This document shows positions 46,705 to 54,303 of a stretch of DNA of 64,000 bases, piece by piece. The DNA lies in NCBI GenBank assembly GCA_013044385.1, contig JABEUN010000064.1:1-64000 (forward strand), read 5' to 3'. The stretch's first letter is position 1, and each line of letters starts with the position of its first letter. The notes under the pieces are model-generated. The model had not been told where the DNA came from. It searched no databases and worked only from the letters and a program-made list of their open reading frames with translations. Origin of the DNA: Acidimicrobiaceae bacterium. Lineage in GTDB: Bacteria > Actinomycetota > Acidimicrobiia > Acidimicrobiales > Acidimicrobiaceae. Made by a program: the position numbers and the translations under genes.

Positions 46705-46789
46705 CGGAGGGGGTGGGATTCGAACCCACGGTGAGTTTCCCCACACGCGATTTCCAATCGCGCCGATTCGGCCACTCTCGCACCTCTCC
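46705..46789 (-). tRNA. tRNA-Ser (GGA) with a mismatched acceptor pair
   Basis: The anticodon loop TTGGAAA gives GGA, with a long variable arm and T arm GTGGGTTCGAATCCCAC. The acceptor 5' strand is GGAGAGG but the 3' strand is CCCCTCC, so the fifth pair is A-C instead of A-U. The discriminator is G. Otherwise a normal class II tRNA. Confidence 0.93.
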
Positions 46790-46840
46790 TCAAGCCGTAC
46801 AGGCTATCGTAGTCTAGGTGAGTTAACGCGGGGCAGTTTT

Positions 46841-46950
46841 GTGCGATGGCTGGGCCCTACGCGGCGCAGTTCTGTGAATCGGGTCAGGGCCGGAAGGCAG
46901 CAGCCCTCAGCAGTTGACTGTGGGTGCCGTAGTCAGCCTGGCTGTCGCAC
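46841..46950 (+). ncRNA. ffs: Signal recognition particle RNA, small bacterial type
   Basis: The conserved apical region of SRP domain IV is visible as GGTCAGGGCCGGAAGGCAGC followed by AGCAGCCCTCAG-type bases and GGGTGCCGTAGTCAGCC. The ends GTGCGATGGCTGG and CTGGCTGTCGCAC pair to close the hairpin. About 110 nt. It lies directly upstream of dnaX, the usual bacterial arrangement. Confidence 0.93.
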
Positions 46951-47033
46951 AAAGTTGCTCTGCCGATGAGAGTCTCACACCACTAGACAGCCAAGCCACG
47001 ACTCCAGTCACAGCCGGCAGCTAGTGTGGTGAT

Positions 47034-48986
47034 GTGTCAAACACGGTCGACCACGTATCGCTATACAGAAGATTCAGACCACAGCGATTCTCCGAGGTTC
47101 TCGGTCAAGGGCACGTAACAAAAGCTCTCAAGAACGCGATTATCAACGGGCATGTATCACACCTATATCTCTTCTCCGGGCCCCGCGGCACGGGCAAGAC
47201 CTCTACGGCAAGGATCTTGGCCAAGGCTCTCAACTGCGAGTCCCCTACCGATGGCGAGCCCTGCTCTGTCTGTGAATCCTGCATCTCAGTCGTGGAGGGC
47301 CGGTCGTTCGACGTGGAGGAGCTCGATGCTGCTTCCAACTCGGGCGTCGATTCGATAAGGGCGCTCATTGCGACAGTTCCCAACGCGTCGGTAGGCGAAT
47401 GGAAAGTCTACATAATCGACGAAGTCCACATGTTGTCGAACGCTGCATCCTCAGCGCTTCTAAAGACCCTGGAAGAGCCGCCTAGTCGTGTCGTCTTCGT
47501 ACTTGCCACTACAGATCCCCATAAGGTACTTCCGACGATCCGAAGTAGAGCCCAGCACTTCGAGTTCAAACTTCTCACCACCGAAACGCTCGAGGGTCTC
47601 GCCAAGTCGGTATCTGAAGCCGCAGGCATCGACCTTCAGTCGGACGCATTCGAGTGGGTAGCGAACCGCGGATCCGGCTCTGCCAGGGATACGCTCAGTT
47701 TCCTAGACCAGGTTGCCGCTCTGGGCTCGGTTCCAGATGGTTCCGGTCAGACTGTACCTGCGCTCGCCATGGCGATTCTCAACAACGACCCGTCAGCGAC
47801 TTTCGCACTCTCTCAGAGGTTGATTGCAGACGGTTTCGATCCTCAGCGGATACTGGAGGAGATGCTTCTCATCTCACGAGGGGCGTTCGTCGCCTTGGCA
47901 GAGGGAGCCGATACCGACTCCTCGATCCTTTTGAATCTGGCCACCAAGCAGGCGGACAAGTTGCCAAACCTCGCATCAATAGTCCGATTCGTCCAAGGTC
48001 TCTCTGCTGTGGGACCCACGCTCAAAGAAGCTATTGATTCGACACTCATACTTCAAGCTGGACTCATAGGGCTGTGCGGGAGCGGTGGAACCACTCCAGC
48101 TGCCTCCAACGATCCAGAAGTGCACGCGCTCATAGGTCGGGTAGCAAAACTCGAAGCCGAACTAGCGATCTTGAAATCACAGGGACCGGCCCACACGAGC
48201 GGTCAGAACCAAAGCCACGCCGGTGCCGAAAAAGATGAGCCGACCAAAATAGCCGATAGTCCCTCTGGGAATCGGGAACGGCCGGAATCTCAGATTCGGG
48301 ACGACCTAAAAAGGACCCCGCCCAGGTCAGCAAAGTCCGCGAGCGACCCGATGGCGGCCATAAGGGCAGGGATGCGGTCGACTTCAAAAGCCTCGGAACC
48401 GTCGGGTGTTCCCGTGCCGTCGGACTCCGAAAACGCTTCGCAACCGTTGGATAACCCGCCTCTGTCCTCCCGGGTTACCGAGGCAGTATCCAGCCAAAAT
48501 GAATCGTCGACCATCGAATCTGAGGATCCGCCGGCTCTGAAAGCAGAAGTCCTACATACGACGGAGGAATCTAGAGCCGGGACTGACAACTCCCCATTCA
48601 CCCGAGAGTTACTTACGATTGATTGGTCGGCATCGATACTGGACCAGCTCTCGCCGAAGGCCAGAGCCAGGTTCCTCTCTGGCAGATTTCTCTCGGCAGA
48701 GGTTGGAAAGGTTGTCATCGTACTTCCCAACGGAGCTCATCGCGACAGGTGCATAGAATTCACAGCTGAAGTCGCCGCGGCAATCTCGAAAAAGTACGGC
48801 GGTGCCCCGGTGGAACTGGTCCTGATGGCAGAGGAGGAGGTCTCCGATCCGTCGGCCCAAAGCACCAAGTTTGAACCTTCCATGGAGATCTTCAACGACG
48901 GGGAATCGACGTCCGAGACTCTCACCGATGGACTGTCCGAGATAATCTCATCGGTATTCCCAGGTGCTCGGGAGATCGACGGGTAA
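47034..48986 (+). CDS. dnaX: DNA polymerase III subunits gamma/tau
   Basis: DnaX is the clamp-loader ATPase. Walker A is GPRGTGKTSTARI, four zinc Cys lie in CESPTDGEPCSVCESC, Walker B is IIDEVHML, and the SRC motif is PTIRSRAQHFEF. The C-terminal third is a low-complexity acidic, Ser/Pro-rich linker (about residues 385-520), then a small domain with DQLSPKARARFLSG. The start is GTG 47034; length 650 residues. It follows SRP RNA by 83 bp. Confidence 0.95.
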   Translation: MSNTVDHVSLYRRFRPQRFSEVLGQGHVTKALKNAIINGHVSHLYLFSGPRGTGKTSTARILAKALNCESPTDGEPCSVCESCISVVEGRSFDVEELDAASNSGVDSIRALIATVPNASVGEWKVYIIDEVHMLSNAASSALLKTLEEPPSRVVFVLATTDPHKVLPTIRSRAQHFEFKLLTTETLEGLAKSVSEAAGIDLQSDAFEWVANRGSGSARDTLSFLDQVAALGSVPDGSGQTVPALAMAILNNDPSATFALSQRLIADGFDPQRILEEMLLISRGAFVALAEGADTDSSILLNLATKQADKLPNLASIVRFVQGLSAVGPTLKEAIDSTLILQAGLIGLCGSGGTTPAASNDPEVHALIGRVAKLEAELAILKSQGPAHTSGQNQSHAGAEKDEPTKIADSPSGNRERPESQIRDDLKRTPPRSAKSASDPMAAIRAGMRSTSKASEPSGVPVPSDSENASQPLDNPPLSSRVTEAVSSQNESSTIESEDPPALKAEVLHTTEESRAGTDNSPFTRELLTIDWSASILDQLSPKARARFLSGRFLSAEVGKVVIVLPNGAHRDRCIEFTAEVAAAISKKYGGAPVELVLMAEEEVSDPSAQSTKFEPSMEIFNDGESTSETLTDGLSEIISSVFPGAREIDG

Positions 48987-49051
48987 CAGTCAAGTCGCGA
49001 CCGAACACCACATTTGCGCTGTAATTTAGACCTAACTAGGCATAGGGAACC

Positions 49052-49645
49052 ATGTATACGCCATCCATCAGAAGCCTTATTGAGGAGCTCGGAAAGCTAC
49101 CAGGAATTGGACCTAGGTCTGCGCAACGAATCGCCTTCTATCTACTTCGATCTGAAACCAATGACGTCTACCGCTTAGCCGACGCTATCAAGTCCGCTAA
49201 GGACAACGCCATGTTCTGCGAGACGTGCTTCAACTTCTCTGAAGGCGTCATGTGCTCCATATGCTCGGATCAAACTCGGGATCGATCGATCATCTGTGTT
49301 GTCGAAGAACCGAAAGACGTCGTGGCATTGGAACGGAGCCGCGAGTACAAGGGTCTCTACCATGTCCTGCAGGGTGCACTTAGTCCAATCGACGGAATAG
49401 GACCTGACAAGATAAAAGTAAGAGAACTCCTAGTTAGATTAGCCGACAAGACGATCACCGAAGTGATCCTTTGCACAAATCCAAATATTGAAGGCGAAGC
49501 CACCGCAATGTACCTAGCACGCCAGCTTCAGGACACCGGACTAACTGTGACACGAATCGCTTCTGGGCTTCCGGTAGGTGGAGATCTTGACTATGCCGAT
49601 GAACTCACCATCGGTCGAGCCTTACAAGGCAGGAGGCAGGTCTAG
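49052..49645 (+). CDS. recR: Recombination mediator protein RecR
   Basis: RecR, with RecF and RecO, loads RecA at gaps. The helix-hairpin-helix is LIEELGKLPGIGPRSAQRIA, the zinc finger is CETCFNFSEGVMCSICSD, and the Toprim domain begins IICVVEEPKDVVALERS with HVLQGALSPIDGIGPD. Length 197 residues. It starts 65 bp after dnaX; the nucleoid protein gene ybaB that usually separates them is absent. Confidence 0.96.
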   Translation: MYTPSIRSLIEELGKLPGIGPRSAQRIAFYLLRSETNDVYRLADAIKSAKDNAMFCETCFNFSEGVMCSICSDQTRDRSIICVVEEPKDVVALERSREYKGLYHVLQGALSPIDGIGPDKIKVRELLVRLADKTITEVILCTNPNIEGEATAMYLARQLQDTGLTVTRIASGLPVGGDLDYADELTIGRALQGRRQV

Positions 49646-49667
49646 TCTGTGCTGCTTGACGGCGTGG

Positions 49668-50081
49668 TCAGTGAGACTCGCCCTCTTGCACCAGTTCCAC
49701 CAGTGTGCCAAAGGAACTCTTTGGGTGGACAAATGCCACGGTGGTCCCTCTTGATCCAGGACGAGGATGGACATCGATCACCTCGGCACCACTCGCTTTT
49801 AGCTCCTCGAGGGCACTGTCACAGTCTTCTACCCTCCAACCGATATGGTGTAACCCCTCTCCACGCTTTTCAAGGAACTTCGCCACCGGGGAATCGGGCC
49901 GCGTAGGGGTAAGCAGCTGGATATAGCTTTCAGCCACCTTCAGCAGTGCCTCTTCCACGCCGTCGGATTCGATGACCTCTCGATGCTCCAAGTTCGCGCC
50001 AAGAGCATCTCGATAGTAACAGACCGCTTCCTCGAGATTTCTAACTGCAATGGCAACATGGTCGATCTCAATCGGCCGCAT
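49668..50081 (-). CDS. mce: Methylmalonyl-CoA/ethylmalonyl-CoA epimerase
   Basis: This vicinal-oxygen-chelate enzyme epimerises (2S)- and (2R)-methylmalonyl-CoA, and in the ethylmalonyl-CoA pathway also ethylmalonyl-CoA. The metal ligands are in EIDHVAIAV, EGLHHIGWRVED and FGTLVELVQ; the glutamate base region is GVEEALLKV. Length 137 residues. It lies 69 bp downstream of crotonyl-CoA carboxylase/reductase in the same direction, which supports a role with ethylmalonyl-CoA. Confidence 0.93.
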   Translation of the reverse strand: MRPIEIDHVAIAVRNLEEAVCYYRDALGANLEHREVIESDGVEEALLKVAESYIQLLTPTRPDSPVAKFLEKRGEGLHHIGWRVEDCDSALEELKASGAEVIDVHPRPGSRGTTVAFVHPKSSFGTLVELVQEGESH

Positions 50082-50150
50082 CTAACTCCTTTGGACTTGT
50101 TCCCAACTCGGTACACCCGGACCCTAAGTCCCGGCGGTGCCGGCCGGAAG

Positions 50151-51527
50151 TTACTGATTCGCCTCCGCACGTTTTGCCATCAGCTTCTCGGAGTGCCTCC
50201 GGAAAAGCGTTATCCTGTCTTCGCCCACCTTGTCGCGAAACTCTGGATCGTCGATACCTTGGCCCTCTGCATCGGCCTGACAAAGGATCCCCACCTTCCC
50301 CTCGTGGAGGTTCTTGTGGACCACATATGTCGCCTCTCCCACGCTTTCGAGTGGGTAGACGGCAGACAGAACCGGCTGCACCTTCCCCTTGGCTATCAAC
50401 TTATTAGCGTCCCATGCTTCTCTGTAATTGGCGAAGTGGCTCGACTTGATGCTCTTCAGCTTCATCCAGAGGTGACGGTTGTCGTACTCGATCATGTAGC
50501 CCGTAGTGGCGGCGCAGGTCATAATGATCCCGCCCCTTTTGGCAACATATACAGATGCTCCCATGGTCTGGCGACCCGGGTGCTCAAAGACAATATCGGG
50601 ATCCTCGCCGACCTGCTTTCGGATGTCATTCCCAAAACGTCGCCACTCAGATTCATCCTGATTGTGGGCATCCTTCCAGAACTTGTAGTCACCGGCGCGT
50701 CTATCGATAACCGCTTCACAACCCAACTCGTTCAGCAGCTCCACCTTGTCGGGGGAGCTGACCACACCGATGGGGATTCCACCACCGTTTAGGACGTACT
50801 GGACCGCATAGCCACCGATACCACCCGTAGCACCCCAAACCAGCACGGTCTGGCCCTGCTTCATAGACGCCCCGTTTCTGGAGACGAGCATCCGGTAAGA
50901 CGTGGAGTTACAAAGTGCATTGACCGCTGACTCCTCCCAGCTAAGGTGAGCTGGCTTCGGCATTAGCTGGTTCGCCTTCACGAGGGTAAAGTCCGCTAAA
51001 CCACCGAAATTGGATTCGAAACCCCAAATCTTCTGATCATACGAGAGCATGGAGTCATCGTGACCGGTCGGGTCCTGGTCATCGACATAGTTGCAGTGAA
51101 TGACAACTTTGTCCCCTACCCTCCAATTTCGGACCGCCGAACCTACTCTTACAATTACGCCAGCCCCGTCCGATCCGACGATATGGTAGGGAAGTTCATG
51201 CCTTTTTGCCCAGTACCTTCCACTCCGCCCGAGACGTTTGAGCATCTCGAAGGTCGGGATCGGCTCGAAGATCGAAGACCACACCGTGTTGTAATTGATC
51301 GACGAGGCCATTACTGCAACGACGACCTCATCGGGGGCCATTTCGGGAAATTCCACCTGCTCAACGTGGAGTGACTTCCGCGGATCCTTGTCCTGGCTGG
51401 CCATTCCCGCGAACATGTCGACCTCATCCTGCTGTACAAATGCAGCACGGAAAGTCTTCGGCAATGGCATCGCCGCCAGCACCTCCGAAGAGACACCCGC
51501 GGCGATGGCTTCTGCAAATTCAGTCAT
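50151..51527 (-). CDS. ccrA: Crotonyl-CoA carboxylase/reductase
   Basis: Ccr makes ethylmalonyl-CoA from crotonyl-CoA, CO2 and NADPH. It is a medium-chain dehydrogenase of 458 residues with the family-specific ASSINYNTVWSSIFEP, the long insert HCNYVDDQDPTGHDDSMLS, and nucleotide-binding VLVWGATGGIGGYAVQYV. FEHPGRQTMGASVYVAKRGG also matches. The start is ATG 51527 or GTG 51530. It forms an operon with the epimerase and is divergent from the thiolase. Confidence 0.95.
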   Translation of the reverse strand: MTEFAEAIAAGVSSEVLAAMPLPKTFRAAFVQQDEVDMFAGMASQDKDPRKSLHVEQVEFPEMAPDEVVVAVMASSINYNTVWSSIFEPIPTFEMLKRLGRSGRYWAKRHELPYHIVGSDGAGVIVRVGSAVRNWRVGDKVVIHCNYVDDQDPTGHDDSMLSYDQKIWGFESNFGGLADFTLVKANQLMPKPAHLSWEESAVNALCNSTSYRMLVSRNGASMKQGQTVLVWGATGGIGGYAVQYVLNGGGIPIGVVSSPDKVELLNELGCEAVIDRRAGDYKFWKDAHNQDESEWRRFGNDIRKQVGEDPDIVFEHPGRQTMGASVYVAKRGGIIMTCAATTGYMIEYDNRHLWMKLKSIKSSHFANYREAWDANKLIAKGKVQPVLSAVYPLESVGEATYVVHKNLHEGKVGILCQADAEGQGIDDPEFRDKVGEDRITLFRRHSEKLMAKRAEANQ

Positions 51528-51720
51528 CACTCAAACCTAGTCCAAAGCTCTCCGGATTGTTACGAACTTACCCACCGATGCAAAGGATTCGAATACGGCC
51601 CAACACCACTAAGCAGCAGCTACTGGCCCGACGAGCTGCCAAAGTCGCTGTCATCAGATCTCAGCGGGATTTAGAATTTCGCCCTAGAATCTGAAGGGAA
51701 ATCAACGTCGGAGGGACGAG

Positions 51721-52905
51721 ATGCCTGGATCAGTTATAGTTGCCGGTGCAAGAACACCGATTGGAAAGATGTCAGGAAGTCTGGCCGACTTCACAGCGAT
51801 GGACCTCGGTGGGATAGCCATCAAGGAGGCACTCAGCCGAGCCAAGGTAGCAGCCGACAGGGTCCAGTACATCTTCATGGGCCAGGTCCTCCAAGCTGGA
51901 CAGGGACAGATCACCGCTCGCCAGGCCGGAGTCAAGGCAGGCATTCCAATGACGGTTCCAGCAACGACCATCAACAAGGTCTGCCTGTCCGGACTGAATG
52001 CGATCTATCTAGCGGATCTGATGATCACCGCCGGAGAAGCCGACATCGTCGTGGCGGGTGGAATGGAGTCCATGACTCGGGCACCCTACCTACTAAATCA
52101 GGCACGGTCTGGCTATAGATTCGGCAATGGGGATCTGGTTGACTCCATGCTGCACGACGGACTGTTCTGTGCATTCGACCAAGTTGCGATGGGTCTTGGA
52201 ACCGAGCGTTACTGTACCCACTTCCCGGGAGTATCAAGACAGCGGCAAGACAGTTTCTCGGCAAACTCGCATGAGCGTGCGGCAAACGCAATCAAAGCAG
52301 GGAGATTCGCTCCCGAAATCATCCCGGTATCAATTCCTCAGAGGAAGGGTGACCCGATCGTCGTCGACACCGACGAGGGAGTAAGGCCGGGCACCACTAC
52401 TGAGTCGCTCTCCAAGCTGCGACCTGCATTCGACCAATCCGGTACCATAACCGCAGGCAACTCCTCACAGATCTCTGACGGTGCAGCGGCCCTGATTGTA
52501 GTCTCAAGAAAAGTTGCTGACCAGCTCGGTGTCGACCCCCTTGGAGAGGTACTGTCCTACGGACAGGTTGCAGGTCCGGATGCTTCACTGCTTACACAGC
52601 CGTCTCGGTCGATTCTTTCCGCACTTTCCAAGATCGGCAAGCAAGTAACGGACGTCGATCTGTTCGAAATGAACGAAGCATTCGCAGCTGTCGCCTTAGC
52701 TTCAATGGACGATCTAGGGATCTCTGACGACATCGTAAACGTGAATGGTGGTGCAGTAGCTCTAGGTCACCCAATCGGCGCTTCGGGGGCTCGCCTCGCC
52801 CTCACACTACTCACCGAACTGCAAAGGCGAGGTGGAGGAATTGGTGCGGCATCTCTTTGCGGAGGTGGAGGCCAGGGCGACGCACTTATAGTCAAGTCTC
52901 TGTAA
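51721..52905 (+). CDS. Acetyl-CoA C-acetyltransferase (thiolase)
   Basis: The enzyme condenses two acetyl-CoA to acetoacetyl-CoA. The nucleophilic Cys is in INKVCLSGLNAIYLAD (about residue 90), the His in GGAVALGHPIGASGAR, and the second Cys in SLCGGGGQGDALIV. Full length, 394 residues. It is divergent from ccrA across a 190-bp gap. A 208-bp piece of its middle (52249-52456) recurs as a pseudogene fragment at 34411-34618. A strong hairpin terminator follows. Confidence 0.95.
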   Translation: MPGSVIVAGARTPIGKMSGSLADFTAMDLGGIAIKEALSRAKVAADRVQYIFMGQVLQAGQGQITARQAGVKAGIPMTVPATTINKVCLSGLNAIYLADLMITAGEADIVVAGGMESMTRAPYLLNQARSGYRFGNGDLVDSMLHDGLFCAFDQVAMGLGTERYCTHFPGVSRQRQDSFSANSHERAANAIKAGRFAPEIIPVSIPQRKGDPIVVDTDEGVRPGTTTESLSKLRPAFDQSGTITAGNSSQISDGAAALIVVSRKVADQLGVDPLGEVLSYGQVAGPDASLLTQPSRSILSALSKIGKQVTDVDLFEMNEAFAAVALASMDDLGISDDIVNVNGGAVALGHPIGASGARLALTLLTELQRRGGGIGAASLCGGGGQGDALIVKSL

Positions 52906-52918
52906 GAAGATAAGTTCG

Positions 52919-52960
52919 AGCGGGGCTCGAGGCGGCCTCACTGGCCCCTCGAGTCCCGCT
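52919..52960 (+). terminator. Intrinsic terminator after the thiolase
   Basis: The outer arms AGCGGGGCTCGAGG and CCTCGAGTCCCGCT pair over 14 bp with one G-U. The inner GGCC (52934-52937) and GGCC (52943-52946) extend the stem around TCACT. TTT follows directly. It may also serve the convergent MarP-like gene. Confidence 0.8.
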
Positions 52961-53016
52961 TTGTCGACGAGCCGGACTCCCAAGCAAGACACTCCCGCCC
53001 TCCGCTGGAAGGGGCG

Positions 53017-54231
53017 CTAGCTGATGCAGGAGCCAGTCGACACCTTGGCAGTGCGACCCAGGACAGGTGAGACAGTAGAGCTCACTTCGGTGGCCGCCAA
53101 GGCGAATCCGACCTCTGGATTGGTGGTAGAACGGGAGAAGACCACTCCGAGTACCTGACCATCCAATCCGACCAGAGGTCCCCCCGAGTTACCTGGTCGT
53201 ATGATCGCCTCGACTTGATAAACGAGCCGGTTTGTAAGACCTTGGCCGTAGATATCCCTACCGGTCGCATCGAAGGTCGCCATTATCCCAGCCGACCCGT
53301 ATGTGAGAGGACCACCCTCTGGATAGCCAAGCACCACTGCTTCTGTACCACGGCTCTGCTGCGCACTGTCGAAGTGAAGCACGGGATCCGCCAACGACGG
53401 GGAGTACAGCACCGCTACATCCAGCTCCGGATCGAAGAATACAACTGTCGCCGGATGATCTCCCGATGAATCAATTAGAACCGGATTAGCTATGCCGGCG
53501 ACTACGTGGGCATTGGTCAGGACATACCCCTTGGCTATCACGAATGAGGAGCCCTCCTGAATCTGGCCGCAGCCCAAGCCCTCTACCTTCACCACCGAGG
53601 CAGAGACTCTGCTGAAGACGGCTGCCACTTCGGCGGCCGTAGGCAGAGCGACGGGTCCAGCGAGCTGAGGGGGGATCGAGGCAAACACTGGCGGGAACCC
53701 TGCAGAACCCATCAACCTATCGACCTTGGCAAAAAGTGACGGTGCGGGCGGCATCACCTTATCTACCGCCTTGACGATCGCAGAGTCGGCGACCTGGGCA
53801 CTTACCACAGCAAAAGGAGCGTTCACCGCGATCGCTGCAATTATCCAAACACCCAGAAGCGTGGCCAGCACTGAAACCGCGGCCCCGATCATCGAATCGA
53901 CCGTACCTAGATGCACCTTCTCAAGGCTCCGATTGAGAACGATGCCCCCGTGTCTACCTAGGCTGGCAAGCAGGGTCGCCGCCACCAACAATGTGAGTAT
54001 CGAGACGACAGTGCGGACTCCGCCAGGACTCACCAAGGAGCCGACAAAGGGTGCAAGAAGTGCACCTAGCACCATTCCGATCCAAAACCCGCCATAGGAA
54101 CCAAGCTGCACGGCCGCGCCTAACTGAGTCCCTCTCGCAGCGGCAAATGCGACTGCAACAAGGACTATCAGATCGACGAGGTCGAATCCAAAGAGGGTAG
54201 ATATCAGGAAAGTTGAAACGTCATGCACCAC
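53017..54231 (-). CDS. MarP-like membrane serine protease (CvpA domain plus trypsin domain)
   Basis: Four N-terminal helices form a CvpA-like membrane domain (residues about 18-145), and a periplasmic trypsin-type domain follows. The triad is H242 (TNAHVV), D271 (PELDVAVL) and S349 (RPGNSGGP). C221 and C402 are placed to form the disulfide known from mycobacterial MarP. The family maintains cell-envelope and internal pH under acid stress in mycobacteria; that role here is inferred. The GGDEF-EAL gene lies 72 bp upstream on the same strand. Confidence 0.9.
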   Translation of the reverse strand: MVHDVSTFLISTLFGFDLVDLIVLVAVAFAAARGTQLGAAVQLGSYGGFWIGMVLGALLAPFVGSLVSPGGVRTVVSILTLLVAATLLASLGRHGGIVLNRSLEKVHLGTVDSMIGAAVSVLATLLGVWIIAAIAVNAPFAVVSAQVADSAIVKAVDKVMPPAPSLFAKVDRLMGSAGFPPVFASIPPQLAGPVALPTAAEVAAVFSRVSASVVKVEGLGCGQIQEGSSFVIAKGYVLTNAHVVAGIANPVLIDSSGDHPATVVFFDPELDVAVLYSPSLADPVLHFDSAQQSRGTEAVVLGYPEGGPLTYGSAGIMATFDATGRDIYGQGLTNRLVYQVEAIIRPGNSGGPLVGLDGQVLGVVFSRSTTNPEVGFALAATEVSSTVSPVLGRTAKVSTGSCIS

Positions 54232-54303
54232 TTGGTCTGCCTCAATCGCAGGCTAATCGTCTCCGATTTCAGGACGGCCACTCACCCCGAAACGTGTGTT
54301 TGT

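Noticed and set aside
46649-46783. 45-residue N-terminal extension of TadA
   Set aside because: It is a translation of the tRNA-Ser(GGA) gene and the hairpin after it.
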